Assembly: GCF_037975245.1 (NCBI RefSeq)
Contig: NC_092565.1
Coordinates: 19,073,999 to 19,137,998, forward strand
Reading direction: 5' to 3'
DNA from: Apostichopus japonicus
Lineage: Eukaryota > Echinodermata > Holothuroidea > Aspidochirotida > Stichopodidae
DNA: 64,000 nt
The notes under the pieces were generated by a model that had not been told where the DNA came from, searched no databases, and saw nothing but the letters and a program-made list of their open reading frames with translations. Position 1 is the first letter of the stretch, and each line of letters starts with the position of its first letter. Made by a program: the position numbers and the translations under genes. Positions 27,501-39,500 of the stretch are shown here, in pieces.

Positions 27501-30500
27501 AAAAACCTGTGTTATATGATCAATATTTGTTGAGGTTTACGACCTCTGAACCTAGTAGTGTACATAACCTTATAAAAACAAACTTCTTTCTTTGTTGTTG
27601 ATATGTTTGTTGGAAGTTTTACACTACCATATTACAGCCAAGAGTGTGCGGTTAAATTGAACGTGGGTATTATAACATCCAAATATACTAGAAAGTCAGA
27701 AGTAGAGTTGCTACACAAATACTAAACATGTGTATTGTGTAGTTACATTTAGTATTTAAACAACCTTTATTCTCTGATAAAAACAGTGTATTTATCTTGC
27801 AAATATGCTTTTACATTTCTGATGACGGCTTTCCAATCTATCAGTGATGCTTCATAGCTCAAGGAAAGTTGCTACTATATGTGACCTCCTAAAATGTGGA
27901 TAGAAATATCATTCCCCCTCCCTTTTCCCCCTCCCCTCCCCTCCTGCTATAACTACCAAAGTATGTATGTGCTCTGTCTGTAACCTTGAAGATTGTCTGT
28001 CTGTCTGCCCAGTGATTGACCTTGACACGAAAATGAAACTGTCGCTCACAGGTGTGGTACACCTACAGTTGGATGAGTTCATCGCCTGCTTTTGTGTTGT
28101 TCAAGAAAAGTAGAAGTACTTTAGAACATTGTCAAACAATAACGTGTTCTCACTTGGTTTCATTTCTTATCACTTTCAATTGGGGTGATATATGCAATAT
28201 GTTTACTTTGGCAATGCAGTTTTTGCATTAAGAAAATAAAAGTGAATGTGTACTCTGTGTATTGCCACAGGTTTCAATAAGGTAACTTTGATTGTAATAT
28301 AAACTTGAAAGAATTTTTAGCTACCTATCTACTTCACTCAGGATTTTGCAAAAAGTATGGTATGGTTAATACTCCAGTAATAAGTGAAAGAAAAAAAGCT
28401 TCAAGTTCACTTGAAACTATGTTAGTTCATGTCAATATGTTTTAGAGTCTGCTAGATCTATCCTAAAAGTTTCTTTGTAAAATGCCAGTCAGGTGTTGGT
28501 CCATCAGATGTCGGTGGAAGTAGGTGCCAATCAGGTGTTGGTGTCAGATCTAGCAGCGACAAGCATGATTTTCCGATCAGTGGTAATCTTGGTCTTAGGT
28601 GCCGTCCAAAAGTAACATTTTTGTGTTAGTCACACGACTGCCACAATTTTACGAAACGCACGTTGTATTGATCCAGATATGACCGCAACTGTCAGACTGC
28701 TGATACGCACCCCTTACTGGTTGCTCTTGAATAGCTAAAATAGCACATACAGTAAGGTTTCTGGTCTTTACAACCCTGGATAAATTAATCGCCCAGGCGT
28801 TTGGGTACCTCTATACTAATCATATGTTAAGTACAAACCAAAAGTAGGTACCATCAAATTTTATGATTGTATATGAAATTTGAACTGTTCACAACAAAAG
28901 AGCAGTAATGGGATCTTGGGATAGAGGAAACATCAGGTCATTGGAAAAAAGTAATTCCTGAAACACTCTTGTAAAACTAGATTGTGCAGTGACTGTTTAT
29001 AATCCTCCTTTTGAAGTGAAATTTCCCAAACCAAAAACTGGGCATTGAAATGCAGCCTGCACTGATAGTATACCAATTTTGAATCGACAGTAACATATCG
29101 CATTGTACATTTCCTGAAGTTAAATTGCTTATCAAGGTAAACACACAAACAAACTTAGCAAGTTTGTGAAATTTTATTTTAATTTTTGCCCACCATGATC
29201 AGAATGAATCATGAACACATTGAAAGATAATTACCAATGCCCCGCTTTGTTAAGTCAAAGCAAGCTAGTATGGTACGTAATGTTGTTGTGATTATCTGGT
29301 ATTTATCAGCAGACAGCCTGTGCTAACTTCTTAGGTACTGGGCATGGAAGCTATTGGATAATCCATCACTCTCTTCTCCATATCTCCCTTCCCCCCCCCC
29401 TCCTCAACCCACTTTCCCCTCTCCTAAACTGCCTCTTTCTTCTCTGCCTTCTGTTGGTTTATGTTTTAATATTTCCCACAATATTTGGCTTACATCACAG
29501 TCAAATAGTATTGATTTTGTGTGCTTTCATATCTGTTGACATCGATAACTGCAGCTTACAACAGTTACTTGGGGAAAACCCCTTGGACTTGCCAAGATAA
29601 TACGTTTCAATTATACCTGTAATAAATTTTCTCAGTCAAGGTTTTTTCTTTTTTTTTACTTCTCCCCGCTACGATGTAAATTGTCAGAACGTGTTAAATT
29701 TCAAAGATAATGGAAGATTAAGTTTATAATGTGCAAAAGTGCTTGATGGAAATTGCACACTGAAGCAGGAACGAGGGTCTCAAAAGTCACGCAGTAAGGA
29801 ATGCATGCATTAGCATTACGTTGTTAAACTGGGACATATTATGTACTTCAATTATAGAAGAAGAAGAAGAAAAAAAACCTTATGACAGAAAGCACAGAGG
29901 AGGCATAACTGTAATGTCAATGATTATTGATGCATCAAATGATTTAAGCAATGTGACCTATTTCATACTTTTGTAACGACAACAAAATATTCTCTGAAAT
30001 AAATAACGACATCAATGTTGTCATTTTATGATGAATGCTGCACGCATACAGTAAAACTGCCCGTCATTGAAAGTGTTACAAATATTGAGTTGTAAAACCA
30101 TTAATGTGGCATTTGAACAGTACGTCAAGTATAATACATAAAAACATAGTTAAATACAGAGTATGCATAGAACATTATACATAATATAATACATAACATA
30201 GTATGTATAGTATATGAAATACATAGTACATAATGCATAGTATAGATAATACATAGTACATAATGCATAGTGTACTGTAGATAATACATAAAATAATACA
30301 TAGTGTAATACATAACATAGTATAATACATAGTATATAATACATAGTGTAATGCATAACATAGTATAATACATAATACAATACATAGTGTAATACATAAC
30401 AAATGTCTAGACAGTTTGTATCAGGTTGCTATTTTAAAATATCATATTTGTTATCTTCTACTTACTGCTAGGTTGTCATCTATATAATGCTACAATATTT

Positions 30501-33500
30501 TGCATGCTATATAGTACAGACACTACAGAGTGACTTCAGTATTTTCTCCTGCTCTCCCAGATATGCTATAAAGATCAAACAAATCACCTATGATGAATCT
30601 CTGAGAGGAGCTCATTTTTTGTCAGTGTAAGAGAAAAGATGGGGGAGGGAGTTAAATGTCTCTTCCACATCTGGGCATATTTTTCCCGGTTAAAAATATT
30701 CCACTGAAGTGCTACGAGAATCTGTTAGCGATTTTTAAATAATTTTATGGCAATATCTATGACCCTCCTTTTTTCATTAATTCATTAAAAAAAAATGTAA
30801 TATGTTTAGAAACATTTTATGCCCAAAACCCCTTTTATGTATTTTTTTTCTTATTAATTCTAAATTACTCTAATCTAATATTTTCCCCCAATTATCTCTT
30901 TATTTTTGCAAACGCAGAAAAGTCACTCAAAGAAAAGGAGAAGACGATCAGCAACAAGACTAAGAAAGAGAGGAAAAGGAAACCAGAGGAAATTATTAAC
31001 GAAGAACTAAAAACTTTATCAGAAACTGTCAAAAAGACTAAATCAAGTAGTGGTAGTGCCAAAGATCCACTGAGGCAGGACACCTCAGAGCCTGCTGCAT
31101 CAGGAGGTACGAGATCACCTGCAGAGGAGAGACTACAAAGTCAATCTAGTGAAGAGACAGGAACGAGCACTCATCAAGAGGGATCGGAAGCACCTCGTGT
31201 TCTCCCTCCTGGACACAAGCACGAGCCGGTCATTACGCATAAACCTTCCGTCAGTCCGGCGGCATTGCCACCCGGTGGTGGTGGCGGCATCGATCCCTCA
31301 AGTGGTTCGGAGTCTCTGAAACAGAGCATGTCAAACTATAGAACTGACTCAGAGGCAAAGGACGAAAGAGAGAGCGTTGATAGTGCAGCGGCCGTGAAAA
31401 ACGGTCCAAGTGCTGCCTCGTCGACCAAAGAGAGCAATGTAAGAAAGTCCCCCCCTCCTCCCATCACTGCCCCATCTTCATTAGGTAAGGTGTCAGGAAC
31501 CTCTGATGACAAGTCGCAGCCCTTAAGTAGTAGTAGTAGTAGTAGTAATAAGGACACCAGTTTCTTGTTTAAGTTGAGCCAGGCGATTAGTGCCAGTCCA
31601 GGGAAGAGGGCGGTCAAAAGTGAAAGAGACACACCGTTCACTCATGCAATCGCTGGAATCATTGCAAGAGAGCTCAGTAAAGATTATGAAAACTTGGAAA
31701 AGGATCAAGCCAAACAGGAAGGTGCAGAACAACCTGTAGGAAAGGAGCAACCGATCACAGGTTCAACAACGTCAGTGCCAACCACTTCTGCTTCAGTCAG
31801 TAGTTCTCCAAATCTGTTCAGTTCAATGCAAACTATGATCTCTGCACAGGTATCTGCACAGGAGGCTGTGATACCGGCTGTCCCTAGTGAAGCCATGGTG
31901 AAAAACTGTCTCATGCAGACCATGAGTGCGGGACCCAAGCAGCCGCCAGTCAGTAGTCCTAAGGAGGTGCGACCATCCTCTGCTACACCTCCTTCTCAAC
32001 GTGTCCATTCATCTGCCGCAAGGTCTGATCCCGAAAAGGCTGCTGCATCACCCCGGAGGAAAGTCGAGAAGGGGCCCAGTGTTTCCTCGGTGCCTCACGT
32101 AGCACCCAAAATGAGCGAGAAGCCCAGAAACGTGGAGATTGAACGCAAGGATAGAGAGGCCGCTGTCAATCATGAACGGAAAGAAAAAATCAAAAAGGAA
32201 ATGCACGAATTCAGAGAGGGCAGAGAGGGCAGCAGACAGGAAGCAATTCATCGTTCAAAAGAGAGCGCGGGTGGCTTTGGGGGTGGCCAGAAAGAGCCAG
32301 TGAGGGTTTTCCGAGACCCAAACCTGAGAGACAATAACGTCACGCACGTACATTCAATACAACATCACTTATATCACCAGATGGGGAAACAAGACCATCA
32401 CAAAGCTACCCCTGTACCGTCATCTCACACCCCTCTATCAACATTACGAACAGCTGCCACACCAGGTGGACCCATATCAGGTTCGCCCAGTGCCTTTGCC
32501 CCATCCAACCTTCATTCTAATGCCTTGCAACCCCCCCATGCAATCCTCCCACCACACATTCAGTTGTACCCGCATCACCTCCAGGGGTTCTCATACAGCC
32601 CCCTCCACGCAGTGGACCAACACGGCTTCCACCAACAGCAACAGCACCTGGCAGAGCTTATGGCTCTGAGGCATCAGTTGGGGCTGTCCGGTTTAGTACC
32701 AGGGCAACCGGCTGCCCTGATGCAAGCCGGAGCAGCGCATGGTCTCACCCAAGCTCAACTTCAGGCAATACTGCAAAGCCAACATGCTGGAGCTATAGCA
32801 ATGCCTCCAGGTATCTTAATTCCACACACTCAGGAAGATTTGGAGATTGCGCATCTCCAAGCTCAGGTAAGTCCTTCTCCCTCCCTTACTTGGATCGTTA
32901 ATTAACATCGTTAATGTAAACAATTAAATGAAAGATGGTATTCCCACCAATGAGACATGAATAAAAACAAGTGCTGCTCTTACTTTTGTTGTTGTTGAGC
33001 CGTCATATCTTTCTAATTTAAATTCGTTTAAAACTTTTGTCTTTCCTCCGCTAAACCAATAAACTTCAAGGATTGTTTCTTTCGATATTAAACAGGTTAA
33101 AAAAAAACCTTAAACGGGGAATGAAAATTTCATCCGAAAAATTAGAATCCCTAGCTGTTCACAAATCTGATCTTGTACATAGTACTTGTAACAATGATTT
33201 AGTGAGCTATTTAAGTTTCCAAAACTACTGTTTATGAAATAATGGGATGTCACATTTTTACAAGGTTTCCATTGCAAGTAATCACATCCTTCCTATTCCG
33301 TCCAAGAAAGTCGTAGGATCAAAAGTTAGAAATTTGGCGGCAGTTGCAATAACTTACATTTTAAGTTAAAAATATTATTTCTTATCAACCGACTGTCTGA
33401 GTCTATGCTGAATGATATATACATGCATGCATCTATGATATATTTGCCATTGCATTCTGTGTCTTTCCGAACTGTAAAACATTCGTTCATGGTTCCTGGG

Positions 33501-36500
33501 GGATCGATTAATTTTTCATGTCAAATAACAGTTTTATGTTAGATGACGCATCAGACGAGGAATTCAAGAAAAACAGTCGATTCCGAGCACCGTGACCATC
33601 TCATGTGCAGCGTGTCCCATAAAATTCTTTTATTTCGTCGACCTAATGATATTACAAAACAGACAGAGCTCTCTACCTACAGTCATGACGTACCACTCTT
33701 GCTCGTTAATGTCGCCAATGTAATTGCTATCGAAAGCAACTAAACCGGAAGGAATGCCAAAATTTTGCTCAGAAGTCAATTTAATATCATCTTCCTCTAC
33801 TTGTACACACAGTCCTACAATGACTGTGGTTGAGTTGAAGATTCGCTCTGTGACATTCACTGAGTGCCATGGAACGAAAACAAAAAGAAGAACGATTTGA
33901 CTTGTTACTTCATTTCAAAGCAGATGTTCAGATAGTTTGATAATGTCGCACAATTTTAACCGGGTCACTTCAATTGGTGTTATATCATTTAACGATAGGC
34001 CATTTCAATTTTGTTTCAAGAATGTACAAATTAGTTGCCTGGTCGGTCGGTCATGTTGCTAAGGAGTTTGAATTCAAGACAGTTTTTTGTCATATGCCAG
34101 CCTCATACTGATATTCATTTTTCTAGTTGATATTTTTGGTTGATATGTGGGATACAGAGTTCCATTTCCATTTGTGATCTTTTGCAATTGTTCTTTTTTT
34201 ATCCCTCTTTGACTTCCTTTGAAAACGAATTGACAATTAGCAGAGAGAACAGCAAAAGCTTCATGCCGAAAAGGTGGCTCAGATGGAGACCAAGGCTATC
34301 CTACATGCTGACAAACACCTCTTCTCATCTTCACCGCATCCCCCACAACACGCCCGTCTCACTCCTCAGACCACCTCCTCGGCAGGGTCCACCCATCATC
34401 CTCTGGGACACGATGGTATCAGCTATCGCGGTGGCGGCGATATCCGCAACCACCACCAGGACGTACCAATGGTCGATGTCCACGCCGCCATCGAGAGGCA
34501 TTTTCAAGAGTCTTTGGGGAAACCGCATGTGGCGTTCTCGATATCACCTTACAGCTCAGCATCAGGAAGCATCACCATGGGTACCCCTTTGGCCAAGACG
34601 GATCACAGGAGCGTCTCCTCGGAGAAAGAGCTCCAGGTAAAGATAAGACTTCCCTTTAGGGTGGTACAGGCAGGATCACCATTTCTGGGGTTAATGCCAC
34701 ACAAAAAACAGTCAGCAGTGCCCACTGAAAAAAATTGAAACGAAACTGTGTTTAGTTTGATTTGCACTCGATGGTCTGAATGCGAGAAGCCATCTCTGAT
34801 AATAGATTAGAAAGTAATCTCTATTGGGTTCATGAGTGTGGTCTATTTTTATCAATACAGTGATACTTGACAATAAACAGAATTTTAGCTCAAAAAAGTA
34901 AGGAGAAAATATACCAGCAAAAAATATCTAAAAACAGTGAGTGTGACTATGTCATGAACACAGAGTGATAGGCAACAAGGGGAAAAAGGAAAAGCATTGG
35001 CCTTTTTTTGACAGAGTAAATCAGCCTTGGAGAAGTGATTTGATATTCATCCATTCTGATTTTGATTATTCAAATTGGCTTACCATCAGGTTGGTAGTAA
35101 CAACTAAAGTTGCTTGTAAGCTGGTCATAAAATGAAAAATAAAAAATAGTTGTATAATGAATATGGCTGAAAAGATGTGTGTAAATTGGAGAGGTGGCAT
35201 GTTGGATCCTGTATTTATCAGGACACTTTTTCATGTTCATGTTGTTGATTATTAACTCATCCTGGTCAACGGTTTTTTACATGTTGAAGTTATTTACCAG
35301 GAGAAATGGCTAAATGTTTTTCACTTTTTGTTTTAACGTATGTTGTTTTAAACCATCATAATATTGTTGATCTCCACCTGTGATGTAAACAAAAGGTGTG
35401 TATCAATCATGTTTAATGATCTATCTGGAATTTATGGCCATGTAAAAAGGATGTTAATCTTTTGTTTTAAGGAGCGCTCACTGTCACAATCTCTATCTCT
35501 CTTTCGGTCCGATCTTGAACTCCCTCTAAAGGTCTAGAGACCATTTTTGGTCCTGTTTGTGAAAATAATTTTCCCTATTGCAGAATTTGCTATGCTGCTC
35601 CAAACCTTGAAACGTTTTAGCAATTATGCACACCCTAATAAAACATGGTGCTGCTTACTATGTGCCTGAGCTGGTGTGTCTATATACTTTGTGACATTCT
35701 GACCTTTCCGTTGGCATATCTTCTGTCTGTAAGAATGGAAGGGAAGGTAGAGGACCCCAAAGGAACCTTCCATTCTGTAGTAGGGGAAGTATTTTGTTTT
35801 GCAGCTTCTGGGTGTCAACAAGCAATGTTAAATGGCACCTAAAGATGTTTAAAATGAAGGCAAAGCTAAACACTTAGTCTTTAACCTACCCAAATTTCCT
35901 AGCAGTGGTATTTAGTCTAAGTCTATAGGACTAACTGATGCCATTAGTTTGGATGAGAAGGACAATTTTTGTATGAGTGTGCTGCTTAAAAGAGCAATTT
36001 GAACTGTTTCAACTTGAGTGAGTCTGCCTGTCTGGTGGAAATTTGAAATTGTTTGAAATGCAAACAGCTGCTTTAATTTGAAGGATAATCCAAAGGAAAA
36101 TTTAAGTTTTGGCCGATGAAAAATGGAAGAAAGATATTGTTGGCATCCTGGTGAAATTTATATTCAATTTGTATCGTTTTGAGATGACAATATTTGAAAG
36201 TTGACATGTTTTGTAGTTTTGTGCCCAAAGTAACTTGAAGCAATCAGGTTTGATGTCATAGATGCACACTGACAAAATTGTTTTGTATTTCTTTCAAAGG
36301 CACATCCAAAATATTCTTCTTTGAAAATTGGAATGCATGAACAACATATGAATACACTACAGTCATGTGGGTATAACCTTTCATGCCCTAAAGCTTTGGT
36401 ATTCAAAGTGAGGGTTGCAACCAGTGTTAGCACTAGGATTTTTCAAAAAAGGGGAATTTCCCTCAGTTAATTTATTTTTGAGGTTTTTTTTTTTTGGAGG

Positions 36501-39500
36501 TGGGGGAGGGGGAGGGAGAGAGATTTTAAGACGTTAGTATTAGTTAGATGTACATACATATGCCTGTATTAAAATTTAGTGCACATTGCTGTACACATGG
36601 TCAACCGTTGCAACAAATACACACTGTGCATTGCCACACTAACAAAGCCAGTGTTTGTTTGGGCAAGGTATGACCAATCACATTACTCCTTAAAATAATC
36701 AACAGTACTTTATAATATCTGGCTTGTTATTGGCAAGTTACAACTACAGTACTGGTGCAAGTTGTAGGAAGTACCAGGAATTGTTGGGGGAAATTCCCCC
36801 AACAGAAAATATTTTTGCAGGACACTCTAGGTAAATTGTGGGAATCCCAAAATCAAATGTCCTAATGCAAACATTGGTTGCAAACTTTAGCAGTTCTTCT
36901 TTCATTAGTCAAAAATAAATTTTCCACTGGACCTCTCGACCCTACAAAAACATTGGCTGGCCTCCACATATTGAAACCTCCTCCTTTGAAAGATAATGAA
37001 GATACTACTGAATCTATGCAGAATCCAAACCTTTTTGTGTAATTCCAGTTATGTAATAACACGTTTGCCAAACTTTTTCACAAAATCAGACAGCGCTAAA
37101 AATAAACCATACTTCTCAGTATTTGACTGCCTATACAACAGCAGATGAAGCAGAAATGCACAAATCATCTCATTTAGTAAGTAGCTCAAAATAACTTCAG
37201 TAATATGTGGAACTGTCAAGGGGGGCGGAACCGGGGGGGGCACAGGGGGCACGTGCCCCCCCACTTTTCCTCAGGTTAAAAATGTGCCCTTTTTCTACAT
37301 AAAAATTGAGGTGTCTCAAGTTAGGAAGAGGCCAGGGAACCAGAATGAACACTCGGGAAGGGCCGTTTCCGGCCATCTGAGGGGTTTGTAAAACCAAAAA
37401 TTTTCTTGTACGCTCCGCGCCAACCGATGGTGGCGCTCCGCTCAGATAGTCGTGCATACAACTTTGCAAATCCTGGCTACGCCCCTGACTTTTAATGAAT
37501 TTCTGTGGGTGAAACTCAAAGCTATTTCGAATGGAATTTTTTTTAAAGATATTAACAAGAAATAAAACTCTAATTCGGAAGATTCCTACATTGGCAACTA
37601 GCATGATTTCACCTCAGTTTGTCTCAAAAGAAAACTTGTTTCCTTGTTTCCCAATTTGCACATTGGATATTGCAGTGCTAGTATGCATATTTTCCTTGAA
37701 GGGGGGGGGGGGGGGGGGAGTGGCGTTGATGGAGTGATGTGTATACGCAAATAAGATAATACAATAAGAGTTACAAAGGGTACTAAATATAAGGCTACAT
37801 CAGTCCAATCGAATTTCTGCAAAGTGCCCTTTGATGTCGGTGCCCCCCCAGATTAAAAGTGCTTCCGCCGCCCTTGGGAACTGTTCTGTTTGGTCATCCA
37901 TGACCAGATTGAGTGGGGGTATGGCAAGGTCAAACGAGGCCTCAACAGTGTTAAGTGAATATACCATTGCGTGAAGGTTTTACTATCGGGCTGGTTATGT
38001 CCTGTGGCATCTGAAAATGGCAGAAATTTTGGAATACACATAATTGGATGCAAAAATGTTCATGATAGAGAATGTGTCTGAAATCTAGCCAAGCTAAATG
38101 ACGTAAATTTGTAATATGAAATATTGGGAATCAGTCAAACAGTATTGACAAATTTGGTCAAAAATCAACTCGGAAAATTTGTTTTAAAGAAAAAAAGCTG
38201 AAAAAGTAGGAGGGTAATTGTTTTTGTTTGACAAGGGGTTGTTGCAAATGATGGAATATTTCAAACCCATCCAGCAGAAAGAACAACTTGAACAAGACCG
38301 TCTCCGTAGGGAACGAGAGGAGAAAGAACTGGAATGGCAGAGACTTCAGCGAGAAAAGGAGTACAAACAGAATCAAATTCAAAAGGAGATGGAGAGAAAA
38401 ATCATGGTAAGTGTTCTCCTCAGAAGTGTGTCTTCAAATTGGTCTGTCTGTCTATCGGTCTGTCGCATGTAATGTTGGTTTGGAAAAATCCAATTTAGTC
38501 CTCCTTGAACATGCCACAAGACGCCTTTGTTTTTAGACATTACTTCCCTGATTTTGTGTTCAGTGGTATTTCCTTTGGTGATGACAACGGTGAGGTTTGG
38601 TAACCAATTTTATTTAATTACCCAAAAAAAAAAACCCAAAACAGTCATAAAATGTTTATGGCAGTATTATCTTTCCAATATCAAATGTAGGCATATTCAA
38701 GGTTGTGGTAAAAAGTGAGGACAGCAAAATGTAAAGGGAAGGGATAAGAAAGTGTGTGTGTGTGTGGGGGGGGGGGATTGTGCAAGGAAGTTGGGATGTT
38801 GCCATTTGACAGAAGTGAAGCATGTATTCACATATATCAATCTTATGTCACCTCTCTTATATATCTATTGAATATGAACCACGTAAACAAAATGCAAATG
38901 TTGTTTTTTGGCACCCTAAAATGCTGGTTTATCCAACCATGTAAAATAGCCTTCTTGATTTGATGCCAATACCATCTCTTCTTCTCGCTGTTACCTTGGA
39001 ATGTTAGTGTTAAAGGGATTCAGCATTGTCCGGCAACAATAAGCTCAACCGGCATTGGATGTAATACATGTTTGGTTTCTTTATATGATTATGCTTATTT
39101 TATATAAATGTAGATCAAAGTTATGTTGATGTTGGGTCCAATTTCAAGGCTGATTAGGAGGAAGTAGGATGACAAATATCTGGAACAATCTGTTTGTAAT
39201 TTCCCAGTAAACTTTTCACCTTCCTTTAGGTTGTTGACAAAAGTATTCAGAGGAAACTGTTATTTATGAATTAACCATGCATGAAGTACATACATTCAGA
39301 GATGATTATGCCTTACAAAAACTGCAGTTTTTTTTAAAAAAACAGATGTAGACTCTTAACAACATTATAAGCATACAAGTTATTAATCCTTCATGGTTGA
39401 GCAAGAGTTCATGTCAAATATGTACATTCCAAGTCCAGTTTACATATTTTTCGAGTACTGTACTTCCGTTGTCAAGTCACTCTTGGAGACAACACAATAA

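Larger units (their letters stand above)
24541..30917 (+). other. KDM3 intron (6.4 kb)
   Basis: No exon-like conserved sequence. It contains the 21-bp minisatellite (24977-25664), a degenerate AATCTGATCT-type repetitive stretch (26215-26735) and an AT-rich TAATACATA minisatellite (30127-30402). Confidence 0.85.
34637..38235 (+). other. KDM3 intron (3.6 kb)
   Basis: Contains a short perfect palindrome (36782-36804) and a hAT-like MITE (37217-37876). The remainder shows no exon-like or repeat structure that I can name. Confidence 0.8.

Noticed and set aside
30125-30402. Minus-strand Met/Tyr/Cys-rich frames
   Set aside because: Produced by the AT-rich minisatellite in three frames together; not coding.
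37197-37822. Open frames inside the hAT-like element
   Set aside because: They are short, show no transposase motifs, and follow the GC-rich terminal sequence; the element is non-autonomous.
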